This document shows, piece by piece, positions 1 through 8,228 of a DNA stretch of 57,936 nt; within the stretch, counting starts at the first letter, position 1, and every line of letters begins with the position of its first letter. The position numbers and the translations under genes were made by a program. The notes under the pieces were generated by a model that was given only the letters and a program-made list of their open reading frames with translations, was not told where the DNA came from and did not search any database. The DNA lies in assembly GCA_903845045.1 (NCBI GenBank), contig CAIMWA010000277.1, positions 1 to 57,936 on the forward strand, in the 5' to 3' direction. The stretch comes from an uncultured delta proteobacterium. GTDB lineage: Bacteria > Myxococcota_A > Polyangia > Polyangiales > Ga0077539.

Positions 1-175
1 CGCCGCCGTCGCCGCCGACACCGCCGCCGCCGTCGCCGTCGCCGCCGCCGCCTACGCCGCCGCCGCCGCCGACACCGCCGCCGCCGTCGCCGCGGCGAAA
101 CAGTGCGCTCTCCTTGTGCGGTTGCGCATCCCGTTCCCCGTAATTCATACGCTCTTTAGCCGAGAGGAGGGGTGA
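1..175 (+). CDS. C-terminal part of alanine-rich repeat protein (partial)
   Basis: The frame that begins at base 2 is open from the window edge to a TGA at 173-175. It first reads a run of Ala with regularly placed Val, Asp, Thr and Tyr, encoded by GCC-rich DNA, and then a non-repetitive tail containing KQCALLVRLRIPF. No start is visible. The gene that starts at 57492 has the same composition and runs off the other end of the window, so this is very likely its C-terminus, separated by the cut. Joining base 57936 directly to base 1 leaves the frames one base out of register, which fits an assembly break or miscount in the repeat. Ala-rich proteins of this kind, with a short C-terminal cap, are common in phages of high-GC hosts; their function is unknown to me. 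Confidence 0.6.
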   Translation, partial: AAVAADTAAAVAVAAAAYAAAAADTAAAVAAAKQCALLVRLRIPFPVIHTLFSREEG

Positions 176-177
176 GA

Positions 178-690
178 ATGCCCCCGAAGACGTTCGCCGA
201 GAAGCAAGAGGCATGGGACAAACGCTTCCTCGACATGGCGCGGCTCGTCGCGGCGTGGTCGAAAGACCCCTCGACCCAGGTTGGCGCCGTCGTCGTCGAT
301 CCCGACTACCGGGTGCGCGGTATGGGCTACAACGGCTTCCCCGCTGGGATCAAAGACGACGAGCGCTTGCACGACCGACCGGCCAAGCATAAACTCGTCG
401 TCCACGCCGAGACCAACGCCATCGCCACCGCCTGCCGGCACGGCGCGAGCTTCCTCGGCTGCACCCTTTACGTCACGGCGCCGCCCTGCTCTTCCTGCGC
501 TGGCGTCATCATCCAAGCGGGCATCATCCGCGTCGTCTGGTGCGGGGCGTTGCGCGCCGACTGGGCAGAGAGCGAGGCTCTTGCGCGTTCAATGTTTGCC
601 GAGGCTGGGGTCGAGATCGAGGCCGGGGACGGTCGGCACGACGGCGTATGGGGTGCTCTTGAGGCTCCGGGCGAGGGGAGGCGGGCATGA
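178..690 (+). CDS. dCMP/cytidine deaminase family protein
   Basis: Zinc-dependent deaminase, probably converting dCMP to dUMP to feed dTMP synthesis during phage replication. The zinc site is visible as HAE (residues 76-78) and PPCSSC (Cys104 and Cys107), the standard pattern of the family, and 170 aa is a normal length. An in-frame GTG lies at 172, but ATG 178 is preferred: AGGAGG sits at 166-171, six bases before it, and GTG 172 lies inside that site. It follows directly on the Ala-rich gene that ends at 175 and overlaps the next gene by ATGA, so it is probably part of a plus-strand operon. CMP versus dCMP specificity cannot be read from the sequence alone. Confidence 0.9.
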   Translation: MPPKTFAEKQEAWDKRFLDMARLVAAWSKDPSTQVGAVVVDPDYRVRGMGYNGFPAGIKDDERLHDRPAKHKLVVHAETNAIATACRHGASFLGCTLYVTAPPCSSCAGVIIQAGIIRVVWCGALRADWAESEALARSMFAEAGVEIEAGDGRHDGVWGALEAPGEGRRA

Positions 691-875
691 AGGCGTGTGA
701 CATCGAAACCGCCATGGACGAGGCTGAGCGGTTCGTGGACAGGGCACGTAAAGCCTTGGCAGAGCATGCGGGCGACGCCTTTGGGCTGGCGGCCGGGTCA
801 AAAGCTACGGGCGCCCTCCGGCGGGCAAGCCTAGATCTGACCCGGGCGCTGGCCGACCTGCGCCGAGCGGAATAG
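687..875 (+). CDS. small hypothetical protein
   Basis: A 62-aa protein whose ATG overlaps the stop of the deaminase gene (ATGA), which suggests translational coupling. It is predicted helical and rich in Ala, Arg and Glu. No family is recognised. About 170 bp of sequence without a gene follows it. Confidence 0.55.
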   Translation: MKACDIETAMDEAERFVDRARKALAEHAGDAFGLAAGSKATGALRRASLDLTRALADLRRAE

Positions 876-1046
876 AAAACGCCACCGTATAGCAGCGGTC
901 GGCGGGCCGGGGAAAAGGCGGGACAATCCGCTCGGTTGTGTAGAGTGACGGCGAAAAGCGCAGTACGCACGGACCCGGCAAGCCGCCCCGGCCAACATCA
1001 TTCATGGCGTTTCTGTGCGAAGCGGCGAACGAGGAAAGAGGCTGAA

Positions 1047-2120
1047 ATGGATTTCACGAACGTACACGGCGTCGATCTGCTCGCCGCCTTAGGAAGCGAC
1101 GCTGACGTGTTGGCGTCGATCCCCGAAAAGAACCGCAAAAAAGGCGTCGAGGCCGCAACCAAAGCGCTGGGCTCGATGGTGCGATCCCGGGCGGCCGGCG
1201 CCTTCAAGGCGCTGGTGCTGGGCGACTTGGAAACCTCCCTCGAGACGGCGCTCATGTGCTACGGCGACCGGCCTGCTGGCGACGCTGAAGCTGGCGATTG
1301 GGACGCCGCGGTCGACACGATGGCGGGCGACATTTGGAAGCCGTGGCTCGGCGTCTTGAGCGCGAAGTGGCTGGCCGACCACGGCAAGACCGCGCTGCAC
1401 CTGCCGTCCCAGTGCCATGCCCTGGCTGCCCAGTTTGGCGCCGAGATGTATGACACCGTTGTCGCCCCGCACGCCCCTGCGCTGTTCGCGGCGCTCGGCG
1501 TGACTTCTGAAGCCCTCGCCGCCCACTGCGCCCCGGCCCCCGAGCCCAAAGTCGAGATTGCCGCGCCGACCGCCGCCGAGATCGAAGACGCCGGGCGGAA
1601 GGGCATGGTCCATCTCGTCGCTCTCGCCAAACCCTGGACCGACGAGTACGACGCTTACGAGCAATACACCTTTTTCGAGGGGCTCGTCGCCGGCCCAGAT
1701 CCTGTGTCAGGTACAGCCCCCGACCTCGTACTCAAGTGGGCGAAGTCTGCTGGCCCCGGCGTGACCGGCGACGATATCGCCGCGTGGATGCTGCACGAGT
1801 TTAACGAAGTGCCGTTCGGCGCCCCCGTCCCCGAGCTTCCGAAACAGCCCCTGGCCCCGCCGCCGGTTTCTAAGCGCAGCCGGGCCAAGGCTGACGGCCC
1901 TGATTTTGCGGCCTTCGTCGACCGGATATCAGGACTGTCCATCACTGATCACCAGATGGCTGAAGCCTTCGCTTGCTCCCGGGCGCAGATCAGTAATTTC
2001 CGATCGGGTAAAGCCCGCTGGACGCCGACCGACGAAGTGCGCGAATACGTGGCGAGGCTCTGCGAAGACCGCGCCGCCGGGCTCCAACTGGTGGCCGAGG
2101 AACTGCGGGGGGCCATGTAA
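1047..2120 (+). CDS. hypothetical protein with C-terminal helix-turn-helix
   Basis: A 357-aa protein. The frame is open from 936, but the extra N-terminal residues do not look like protein, and ATG 1047 follows a purine-rich site (GAGGAAAGAG), so the later start is used. Residues about 1-240 are helical with no recognised family. A Pro/Ala linker and a basic stretch (KRSRAKADG) lead to the last 75 residues, where ITDHQMAEAFACSRAQISNF resembles a Cro/C1-type helix-turn-helix. DNA binding is therefore likely. Its position at the head of the replication operon would suit a replication accessory factor or a regulator, but neither role can be shown from the sequence. Confidence 0.7.
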   Translation: MDFTNVHGVDLLAALGSDADVLASIPEKNRKKGVEAATKALGSMVRSRAAGAFKALVLGDLETSLETALMCYGDRPAGDAEAGDWDAAVDTMAGDIWKPWLGVLSAKWLADHGKTALHLPSQCHALAAQFGAEMYDTVVAPHAPALFAALGVTSEALAAHCAPAPEPKVEIAAPTAAEIEDAGRKGMVHLVALAKPWTDEYDAYEQYTFFEGLVAGPDPVSGTAPDLVLKWAKSAGPGVTGDDIAAWMLHEFNEVPFGAPVPELPKQPLAPPPVSKRSRAKADGPDFAAFVDRISGLSITDHQMAEAFACSRAQISNFRSGKARWTPTDEVREYVARLCEDRAAGLQLVAEELRGAM

Positions 2121-2311
2121 TGGCGTTCCTGACCGAAGACCAAGCGGCGCTGAAATGGTGCCCGAAATCGCCAGCGGACGCGGATAGCGGGGGTTGCATA
2201 GCGAGCGACTGCATGGCCTGGAGGAGCGGTCCTGACGTGTTCCGTGAGACGCCCGGGGGCTGCGAGCGGATACCGAGGGGCTATTGCGGGGCGTTCGGAA
2301 AACCGAGCTAA
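2120..2311 (+). CDS. small Cys-containing phage protein
   Basis: A 63-aa protein starting within a TAATG overlap with the gene before it. It contains WCPKS near residue 13 and GCIASDCMAWR near residue 25. This pair of motifs recurs in small proteins of many phages of proteobacteria, but I know of no established function. The paired cysteines suggest metal binding. It stops four bases before the RuvC-like gene. Confidence 0.65.
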   Translation: MAFLTEDQAALKWCPKSPADADSGGCIASDCMAWRSGPDVFRETPGGCERIPRGYCGAFGKPS

Positions 2312-2315
2312 ACGG

Positions 2316-2855
2316 ATGACCCTCGTCGTCGGCATCGATCCAGGCTTGTCAGGCGCGCTCGCCCTGTGGGATGGCGCCACCCTCGACATCGTCGACATGC
2401 CGACGACAGTCCGCCGTATGTCAAAGAAAGACCGGATCGATCTCGACATGGCCGGCCTCAACGCTATCGTGTGCGGCTTTTGGTCGCGGGGCGTCGGGCT
2501 GGTCGTGATCGAGCGGGTCGGCGGCATCGCAAAACAATCGGCCTCCGCCAGCTTTAATTTCGGCTACGCCTGCGGGCCGCTGGCGATGGCCTGCGTCTGC
2601 CACGGCTTGCGTCATGAGTTGGTGCCGGCGCTGACCTGGAAGGGCTTTATGAGCGTCCGAGGCAAGCGGGCGTCGGCCGTCGGTGGCGAAGCCACAAAGG
2701 CCGAACGCGACACCGCGATCCTTGAGGCTGGGATCGCGGTGTTTGGCCGAAGGCCCGAGTTCCACGGGCCGCGGGGTGGACTGAAGATCGATCGCGTCGA
2801 AGCAGCGTTGATCGCTGAATACGGAAGGCGTCTTATCTTAGGGGGGAAAACATGA
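2316..2855 (+). CDS. RuvC-like Holliday junction resolvase
   Basis: A 179-aa RNase H-fold nuclease. GIDPGLSG (residues 6-13, with acidic Asp8), Glu66 in VVIERV, and a late Asp159 in KIDRVEAAL match the layout of the RuvC active site. It probably resolves branched replication or recombination intermediates before packaging. The open frame reaches back to 2244, but the sequence before ATG 2316 does not look like protein and would overlap the previous gene, so 2316 is used. It overlaps the next gene by ATGA. Confidence 0.85.
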   Translation: MTLVVGIDPGLSGALALWDGATLDIVDMPTTVRRMSKKDRIDLDMAGLNAIVCGFWSRGVGLVVIERVGGIAKQSASASFNFGYACGPLAMACVCHGLRHELVPALTWKGFMSVRGKRASAVGGEATKAERDTAILEAGIAVFGRRPEFHGPRGGLKIDRVEAALIAEYGRRLILGGKT

Positions 2856-3541
2856 GCGTTGAATACAAGCCTACCAACCCGAAAGACAGTGTCGGGGTGA
2901 AAAAAGTCCCGTTCTCGACGGTCCCGATGCCAGTCATCGCTGAGGTCGGCCTTGCGATGCTTGAGGGGGCGCGCAAGTACGGCCGCCACAATTACAGAGA
3001 CGGCGGGGTGTTGGCGAGCGTCTACTTTGATGCCGCGCTGCGGCACCTGACGGCGTGGTGGGAGGGCGAAGACCTTGACCCCGAGAGCGGCTTGTCGCAC
3101 ATCACCAAGGCCATCGCTTCGTTGGTGGTGCTGCGCGACGCCATGAGGCAGGGGGTGCTGGTCGACGATCGGCCGCCGGCCTGTTCCGCCGGGTGGGTGG
3201 AGCGCTTGAACGCGAAGGCTGCGGAGATCGTCGAGCGCTACCCGGACGCCAAACCCCCCTACACACAGGCCGCGTGCAAGAGTCCGTGGACGCCAGCGCA
3301 AGAGCAGGCGATGCTCGACGCCTTCGAAGAGGGCCGGGAGTTTGAAATCGCTGAGCGTGCACGTGTCGACCGTGCTTTCAGCCCCACTATGGACGCTGCG
3401 CGCCCGGCCTCCCCAGTGTCGCCGACCTCAGAGTTGTCAGCGGGCCAGCGTTTCGAGACCGAGGCGTTGAAGCCTGCGGCCAACGCCTCTTTTGTCGGCG
3501 GCGATGAGTGCGGAACTCCGATGTGCCGCGCGGAGGCATGA
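2852..3541 (+). CDS. dATP/dGTP diphosphohydrolase-like protein (DUF5664)
   Basis: A 229-aa protein. The N-terminal about 95 residues (TNPKDSVGVKKVPFSTVP, ARKYGRHNYR, HLTAWWEGEDLDPESG, HITKAIASLVVLRD) match the phage DUF5664 family, related to all-alpha NTP pyrophosphohydrolases and annotated as dATP/dGTP diphosphohydrolase in some phages. The His and acidic residues would bind metal. In phages with 2-aminoadenine DNA, relatives accompany PurZ, but no PurZ is visible here. The C-terminal about 130 residues are low in recognisable homology and Pro-rich near the end. Start ATG 2852 overlaps the resolvase stop. Confidence 0.75.
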   Translation: MSVEYKPTNPKDSVGVKKVPFSTVPMPVIAEVGLAMLEGARKYGRHNYRDGGVLASVYFDAALRHLTAWWEGEDLDPESGLSHITKAIASLVVLRDAMRQGVLVDDRPPACSAGWVERLNAKAAEIVERYPDAKPPYTQAACKSPWTPAQEQAMLDAFEEGREFEIAERARVDRAFSPTMDAARPASPVSPTSELSAGQRFETEALKPAANASFVGGDECGTPMCRAEA

Positions 3542-3542
3542 C

Positions 3543-3848
3543 ATGGGCCGCGCGACGGAGGCTGACCTCTCGAGCCTTGAGTTGACCTTGTCGGACCTCG
3601 CCGAAAAGTACGGGGTGTGCATGTGGACGGCAGGGCATTGGCGTCGGGCGTGGAAGCGAGAGAAAAATCTGGATCGCGCGTATCGGCGCGTAGACGACGC
3701 AGCGCTGAAAGCGCTTCACGCCAAAGGCAAATCTGACGGAGAGATAGGGCGGATTTTAGGGCACGCCAGCGGCACCATACGCCACGCGCGTAAGCGGCTC
3801 GGCCTGCCGCCGCACTTCGCTCCGGGGACACGACGCGCTAAAGCCTGA
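3543..3848 (+). CDS. small helix-turn-helix DNA-binding protein
   Basis: A 101-aa protein with ATG at 3543 after CGGAGG at 3531-3536; an upstream in-frame ATG at 3492 lies inside the previous gene. The segment KGKSDGEIGRILGHASGTIR followed by HARKRLGLPP has the spacing of homeodomain-like helix-turn-helix domains such as GcrA/Sigma-70 region 4-type modules. A first possible helix-turn-helix (SDLAEKYGVCMWTAGHWRR) lies near residues 18-36. It is probably a DNA-binding regulator or replication helper; the target is unknown. Confidence 0.65.
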   Translation: MGRATEADLSSLELTLSDLAEKYGVCMWTAGHWRRAWKREKNLDRAYRRVDDAALKALHAKGKSDGEIGRILGHASGTIRHARKRLGLPPHFAPGTRRAKA

Positions 3849-3870
3849 ACACTAAACCATGGGGGTGGTA

Positions 3871-4107
3871 ATGTTTGGTCTACCGGTATCCGCGAACTCT
3901 AATCCAGTCATCGTGCACTTGAGCCCGCGCGCTCACACAGTCCTCGCCGACGGCGTTCCGCTGTTGACTGTGGCGCCCGGTGTATCACGGGCGTATGCGG
4001 CCACGGCCAGCGCTCTCGTCCTCGAGATGCTGCACTCCCGGCCCGACGTGGCCGCCGCGCTAGCCGCCCTGGCCGTCCTGTCTGCGCAAAGCCGCGCCCA
4101 CGGATGA
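3871..4107 (+). CDS. hypothetical protein
   Basis: A 78-aa protein. ATG 3871 is preferred over ATG 3859 because the G-rich sequence GGGGGTGG lies just before the later one. It is rich in Ala, Val and Leu, without a clear membrane segment or recognised family. Its stop overlaps the helicase start (ATGA). Confidence 0.55.
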   Translation: MFGLPVSANSNPVIVHLSPRAHTVLADGVPLLTVAPGVSRAYAATASALVLEMLHSRPDVAAALAALAVLSAQSRAHG

Positions 4108-5456
4108 ACCTTATGCCGCACCAGGAGGCCGGCGCAGAGTGGCTCGCGCCGCGCCTCCGGGCCGGGCTTTTCGACGAAATGGGCGTCGGGAAGACAGCAA
4201 CCCTAGTCCGCACCATCAACTTGATCGCCGGGCAACGCGGTGTCGTTATTTGCCCGGCGATGCTGAGGGAAAACTTTATCAAAGAGTTCCGCCAGTTTTC
4301 GGCCTACCCGCTGAAACTGTGCAAAGGGCGCGACATTCACGACTATTCTGCGTGGAGCAAAGGTGTGTTTGACGTGCTTGTGACATCGTACGAGCAAGCG
4401 ACAAGGTGGTGGCCGCATTTCCGCAACACAAAACAGCGGCTAGATTTCGTCGCGATGGACGAAGCCCACTATCTGAAAAACGCTGAGGCCAAGCGGTCGA
4501 AGGCTATCCTCGGTTATCAGGCGAACGGAGAACACGGATGGGTGTCGAGGGCAGATCAGGCGTGGTGGCTGACGGGGACGCCGATCCCGAACGATCCGAT
4601 GGATTGCTATACTTTTCTGAGATTTGCTGGGGTCATGCCGCTAACTCCAGCGCAATTTTGCAACAGGTACTTCCAATCAGAAGACACACGGTACGGCACA
4701 AGGAATGTCGTTCGGCCAGAATGCGCGGGAGAATTGCGAGCCCTCCTAGAGAACAACTCGATTCGCAGAACAAAGAAAGAAGTTGGGCTTAATCTTCCGC
4801 CCATTTTCTTGACTGAGGTCATCGTTGATGGCGACACGACAGAGGTTACAAAACTCGTTCGGGCGCATGAGGGCTTGGAGGCTGCGATCGTCGAAGCCCT
4901 TGAGCAAGGCGGATTGTCTTTTCTTGATGCGCAACACATCGCGACACTCCGCAGGCTTATCGGCGAGGCGAAAGCCGTCCCCTACGCCCACATGCTCGTC
5001 GAAGAGCTACAGCAAACGACGGAGAAGAAAGTCGTCTTCGGGGTCCATATCGCTGCGCTGTCCACTGTCGCGAGTATTTTACATCGCGCGGGCGTCGGGT
5101 ACGTTCACGTTCAGGGGAGTACCTCTGAAGCGGGACGCCAAGCAGCCATCAAAGCGTTTCAGAACGAACCGAACTGCCGGGTGTTCCTCGGCAACATGAA
5201 GGTGGCGGGCGCAGGCACAACACTAACAGCGGCCTGTGAACTCGACGTGCTAGAAAGCGAATGGTCGCCGGGCGTAAACGCGCAGGCGTTAATGAGGGTC
5301 CACAGGATCGGCCAAACACGCACAGTGCGCGGGCGGTTTATCTCGTTGGCTGACACCTTGGACGAAACAGTCACGGCGATTGTCTGCCGCAAGGTCGCAG
5401 CGATCGCCGAGGTCGAGGGGTTTGAAATGTCGGCCGCCCCTACGATTGCATCTTGA
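4104..5456 (+). CDS. SNF2-family DEAD/DEAH helicase
   Basis: A 450-aa superfamily 2 ATPase. Visible motifs are Walker A (DEMGVGKT, residues 24-31), DEAH (119-122), LTGTP (motif III) and MRVHRIGQTR near residue 395 (motif VI of SNF2 proteins). The short length, with no extra domains, matches phage SNF2 helicases that sit beside DUF2800, DUF2815 and family A polymerase genes. It probably translocates on DNA to remodel replication or recombination intermediates. It overlaps the preceding gene by ATGA. Its stop codon lies inside TTGACA (5453-5458), a possible -35 element for the next gene, but no good -10 follows. Confidence 0.88.
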   Translation: MNLMPHQEAGAEWLAPRLRAGLFDEMGVGKTATLVRTINLIAGQRGVVICPAMLRENFIKEFRQFSAYPLKLCKGRDIHDYSAWSKGVFDVLVTSYEQATRWWPHFRNTKQRLDFVAMDEAHYLKNAEAKRSKAILGYQANGEHGWVSRADQAWWLTGTPIPNDPMDCYTFLRFAGVMPLTPAQFCNRYFQSEDTRYGTRNVVRPECAGELRALLENNSIRRTKKEVGLNLPPIFLTEVIVDGDTTEVTKLVRAHEGLEAAIVEALEQGGLSFLDAQHIATLRRLIGEAKAVPYAHMLVEELQQTTEKKVVFGVHIAALSTVASILHRAGVGYVHVQGSTSEAGRQAAIKAFQNEPNCRVFLGNMKVAGAGTTLTAACELDVLESEWSPGVNAQALMRVHRIGQTRTVRGRFISLADTLDETVTAIVCRKVAAIAEVEGFEMSAAPTIAS

Positions 5457-5508
5457 CAGGCCGGCGTTAAGTTTCGTAAGAAGTTCACACAAACCGAGCG
5501 GAGTTTCC

Positions 5509-5976
5509 ATGTCCACCTTCACGTTTTCCACCCAGGATCACGTCCTGGCCCAAATCCTCACCAAGGTCATCGGCGCCCACTACGACGCGGCCCAAGAGCG
5601 GCATGACGAACTGCGGGGCGTCCCCGCGTCCCCGGTCGCCCGGGCGCCGGCTGATGTCGCCGTCGCCGCCCCCGTCACCCAGGCGGTTCCGCCGCCGGCC
5701 GCTGCCGACGTTGTGCCCCCGCCCCCGCCGGCCGCCGTTGCACCCCCGCCGGCCGCCGCCTCCCCCGTCAATCCGCCCGCCTCAACTGGCGCTTCGAGCA
5801 GCCAGCTCGTCGCAGCTTTCGGCGGCTATAACAAGAAGAACGGCGTCGAAGCCGGCAAGGCCCGGCTGCTCCAGTTCTTCGAGCACCACCAACTCGCGCT
5901 GGGCGCCGCCGGCAAGCCGTCGATCCCCGGCGTTCCCGAAGCGCTGTACGGCACCTTCCTGTCTTGGTTCGCGTAA
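5509..5976 (+). CDS. hypothetical protein with Pro/Ala linker
   Basis: A 155-aa protein starting at ATG 5509 after GCGGAG; the open frame from 5380 overlaps the helicase and looks like shadow. Residues 1-45 are helical. Residues about 45-95 are a Pro/Ala/Val linker. Residues 95-155 form a small globular end containing LVAAFGGYNKKNGVEAGKAR. Position between the helicase and the nuclease/SSB pair suggests a replication role, but no family is recognised. Confidence 0.6.
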   Translation: MSTFTFSTQDHVLAQILTKVIGAHYDAAQERHDELRGVPASPVARAPADVAVAAPVTQAVPPPAAADVVPPPPPAAVAPPPAAASPVNPPASTGASSSQLVAAFGGYNKKNGVEAGKARLLQFFEHHQLALGAAGKPSIPGVPEALYGTFLSWFA

Positions 5977-7242
5977 GTGGCGGCCGAAGGGCACGCGCCG
6001 TTTTCCGCCAGTTCAGCGGATCGGCGCGCCCTTTGTCCGGGGTCATGGAGGGCTGAGCAGGAAGCGCCAGCAAAGCCCTCCAGCGCCTACGCCGACGAAG
6101 GGACTGCCGCTCACACCGTCCTTGAGTCCCATCTAGGGCAGGGCCTCCGCGCTGTCGAGGCCCGGCTGTGCCGGCACCTGGACGTTCCTGACGACATGCT
6201 GCCGGCGGTCCAGGTTGCTCTCGACTACGTGTACGGCGTTCTCGGCGCCGAGCCCGGCGCTCGGTTGCTGATCGAACAGCGGGTTCAGTTCCCGTCGGCC
6301 TACGCCCCCGACGACGTTTGGGGGACGCTGGACATCGGCATCTGGTCCACTGACGGCAAGCGCCTGTGGGTGGCCGACTACAAGCACGGTGCGGGCATCG
6401 TCGTTGATATCGTCGAGAACCGCCAGCTTATCCAGTACGCGGCGAGCCTCGTGCTGGGCAGTTACGGTTCGGTGCTGCCCGAGGTCATCACCCTGGTCAT
6501 TGTCCAGCCGCGGGCGTTCGGGAGCGATCCGATCCGCGAGTGGACGATCGACCTTGAGACGTTGCTCGACCGGGCGTACCGGTTGGAGATGGAGATCAAG
6601 GCGTGCCTTGAGCCGTCGCCGCTGCTGGTTCCGGGGGAAAAGCAATGCCGGTTTTGCGGGGCACGCCCCGGCTGCCCGGCGATCGAACGCAAGGCGCTGG
6701 CCGTGGCCGGCGAGGCGTTTAAGGGCGTGAAGGACTTGAAGACTGTGGCGCTTCCCGCCCCGTCGTCCTTCGGCCCCGAGCGCATCGCTGATATCCTCGC
6801 CGTGCGCGATCTCGCAATCGACTGGTTCACGGCGGTGTCCGAGTACGCAGCAGCGCAAGCCAAGGCCGGGGTCGTGATCCCAGGCTGGAAGCTGGTCGCG
6901 GGCAACAGCCGGCGGCGATGGGACCAAGCGCCCGAAGTCACGGCGGGCAACATTATCGCCTTGAGCGACGGCGCGCTGACCGAGGACGACGTTCGCCCTC
7001 GCGGGCTGGTCGGCCTCGGCGACGCCGAGCGCCTGCTGAAAACAGCATATGCAGCCAAGCATCCGAGTCTCAAGGCAAAGGAAGTGGCTGAAAAAGTTAC
7101 CACTGACATGGCTTTCCTCACCGTCAAAGAGGCGAGTTCGTCGGTGTCTCTAGTTCCGGCCAGTGACAGGCGGCCGGAAGTCCGCGCGACTGTGGACGCA
7201 TTCAAGTCTGTCGTCGCAATCCCCTCCGAAGTGAAGGAATGA
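5977..7242 (+). CDS. DUF2800 family nuclease (Cas4/RecB-like)
   Basis: A 421-aa member of the DUF2800 family, related to PD-(D/E)XK nucleases of the Cas4/RecB type. The start is GTG 5977, immediately after the previous stop; the N-terminal HAPFSASSADRRALCPGSWR matches the usual beginning of the family. Active-site elements are Asp in GTLDIGIW and DYK in VADYKHG (near residues 110-133). KQCRFCGARPGCPA near residue 222 is a cysteine cluster. In phages this family sits beside DUF2815 and family A polymerase genes, as here, and probably acts as an exonuclease in recombination or replication. Confidence 0.85.
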   Translation: MAAEGHAPFSASSADRRALCPGSWRAEQEAPAKPSSAYADEGTAAHTVLESHLGQGLRAVEARLCRHLDVPDDMLPAVQVALDYVYGVLGAEPGARLLIEQRVQFPSAYAPDDVWGTLDIGIWSTDGKRLWVADYKHGAGIVVDIVENRQLIQYAASLVLGSYGSVLPEVITLVIVQPRAFGSDPIREWTIDLETLLDRAYRLEMEIKACLEPSPLLVPGEKQCRFCGARPGCPAIERKALAVAGEAFKGVKDLKTVALPAPSSFGPERIADILAVRDLAIDWFTAVSEYAAAQAKAGVVIPGWKLVAGNSRRRWDQAPEVTAGNIIALSDGALTEDDVRPRGLVGLGDAERLLKTAYAAKHPSLKAKEVAEKVTTDMAFLTVKEASSSVSLVPASDRRPEVRATVDAFKSVVAIPSEVKE

Positions 7243-7244
7243 AG

Positions 7245-8063
7245 ATGTCGAGCATTATGAGGGACAGCCAAGTTACCGACGATTGGCTGCGTCAAGTCAT
7301 CGCCGCCAATCCGCCCACACGCCAGCCTGACACGACAGGCAAGACGCCCGGTTGCATCACGACCGGCCCCGTGCGACTGGCGTTTTGCGAGCACCCGATC
7401 GGCGGCTTGCTGCGGCCGAACGCTCCGAAGCCCGACCAGTCGGGCAAGGTCAAGAACCCGAATTTCAACACCTCGGTGCTGTTCCCGCCGGGTTTGGATT
7501 TCACCCCGATCGTCGGCCTCTACAACGAAGCCCTCCAGAAGTGGTGGAGTGACAAGTACGACGCGGGCACCCGTGAATACCTCGGCCTGCACAGCCCGTT
7601 TCGCGACCAGAAGGAAAAGGCGGAGTACAAGGGGTACACGCCGGGCGGCATCCTCATGCAATGCTCGTCGCAGTTCAAGCCGACTGTCGTCGACTCCGCG
7701 ATGAACCCGATCGTCGACGAGACCCAGCTTTACGCCGGCATCTGGGCGATCTTGTTGCTCAACGTCTATGCCTATGGCCGCAACCCGCCGCAGCCCAAAA
7801 AGGGCATCGGCTTCGGTCTCCAGGCCGTCATGAAGCTGGACAACGACACGAAACTCGGCGGCGGCGGCGCGGTCGACGCGAAGACAGCGTTCGGCGGCGT
7901 CAACGTCGTGGCGCCCACTGTCAACCCGGCTTCTCTGTTCGGCGCGGCCGGTGGCGCCCCGCCCCCGCCGCCCGCACAACAGGCTCCGAGCCCGTGCTTC
8001 GTCTGCGGGTCGCCGATGGCGGCCGGCGCGGCGGTGTGCGGCGTCTGCGGCTCTCCGCGTTGA
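7245..8063 (+). CDS. DUF2815 single-stranded DNA-binding protein with zinc ribbon
   Basis: A 272-aa protein of the DUF2815 family, related to T7 gp2.5-type single-stranded DNA-binding proteins. Internal features include GPVRLAFCEHP, the FRDQKEKAEYKGY segment and WAILLLNVYAYGR. The C-terminus adds a Gly/Ala/Pro linker and a zinc ribbon (CFVCGSP then CGVCGSP), where gp2.5 has an acidic tail; the ribbon may take over protein contacts. ATG 7245 is chosen over ATG 7239 because AAGGA at 7234-7238 lies six bases before it. It follows the nuclease gene almost without a gap. Confidence 0.82.
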   Translation: MSSIMRDSQVTDDWLRQVIAANPPTRQPDTTGKTPGCITTGPVRLAFCEHPIGGLLRPNAPKPDQSGKVKNPNFNTSVLFPPGLDFTPIVGLYNEALQKWWSDKYDAGTREYLGLHSPFRDQKEKAEYKGYTPGGILMQCSSQFKPTVVDSAMNPIVDETQLYAGIWAILLLNVYAYGRNPPQPKKGIGFGLQAVMKLDNDTKLGGGGAVDAKTAFGGVNVVAPTVNPASLFGAAGGAPPPPPAQQAPSPCFVCGSPMAAGAAVCGVCGSPR

Positions 8064-8221
8064 GAGGCCGCGGGTACGGCAGCGAGGCGGCGTTTCTCCC
8101 GCCGCTTCGTCTTCGCCAGCGGGCTGTGCGCTTGCTTGTAAGCGCGCAGGTCGCACGAGCCCTGCGGTCCGAGCAGCACCGCGATCCGAAGTACCGCCAG
8201 GTCGGTCGACCAAAGCCCTAG
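8060..8221 (+). CDS. possible small basic protein
   Basis: The 165 bp between the SSB and polymerase genes contain an open frame of 53 codons starting at TTG 8060, which overlaps the SSB stop. It ends in a protein-like basic tail (QVARALRSEQHRDPKY, then RQVGRPKP). There is no clear ribosome-binding site and no recognised family. It could be a real small gene, a remnant, or chance; confidence is low. Confidence 0.25.
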   Translation: MRGRGYGSEAAFLPPLRLRQRAVRLLVSAQVARALRSEQHRDPKYRQVGRPKP

Positions 8222-8228
8222 GGGAGAG

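Noticed and set aside
8060..8221. Long frame 7661-8221 as a 186-aa protein
   Set aside because: Most of it overlaps the DUF2815 gene in another frame; only the part after 8060 is kept, as a low-confidence small ORF.
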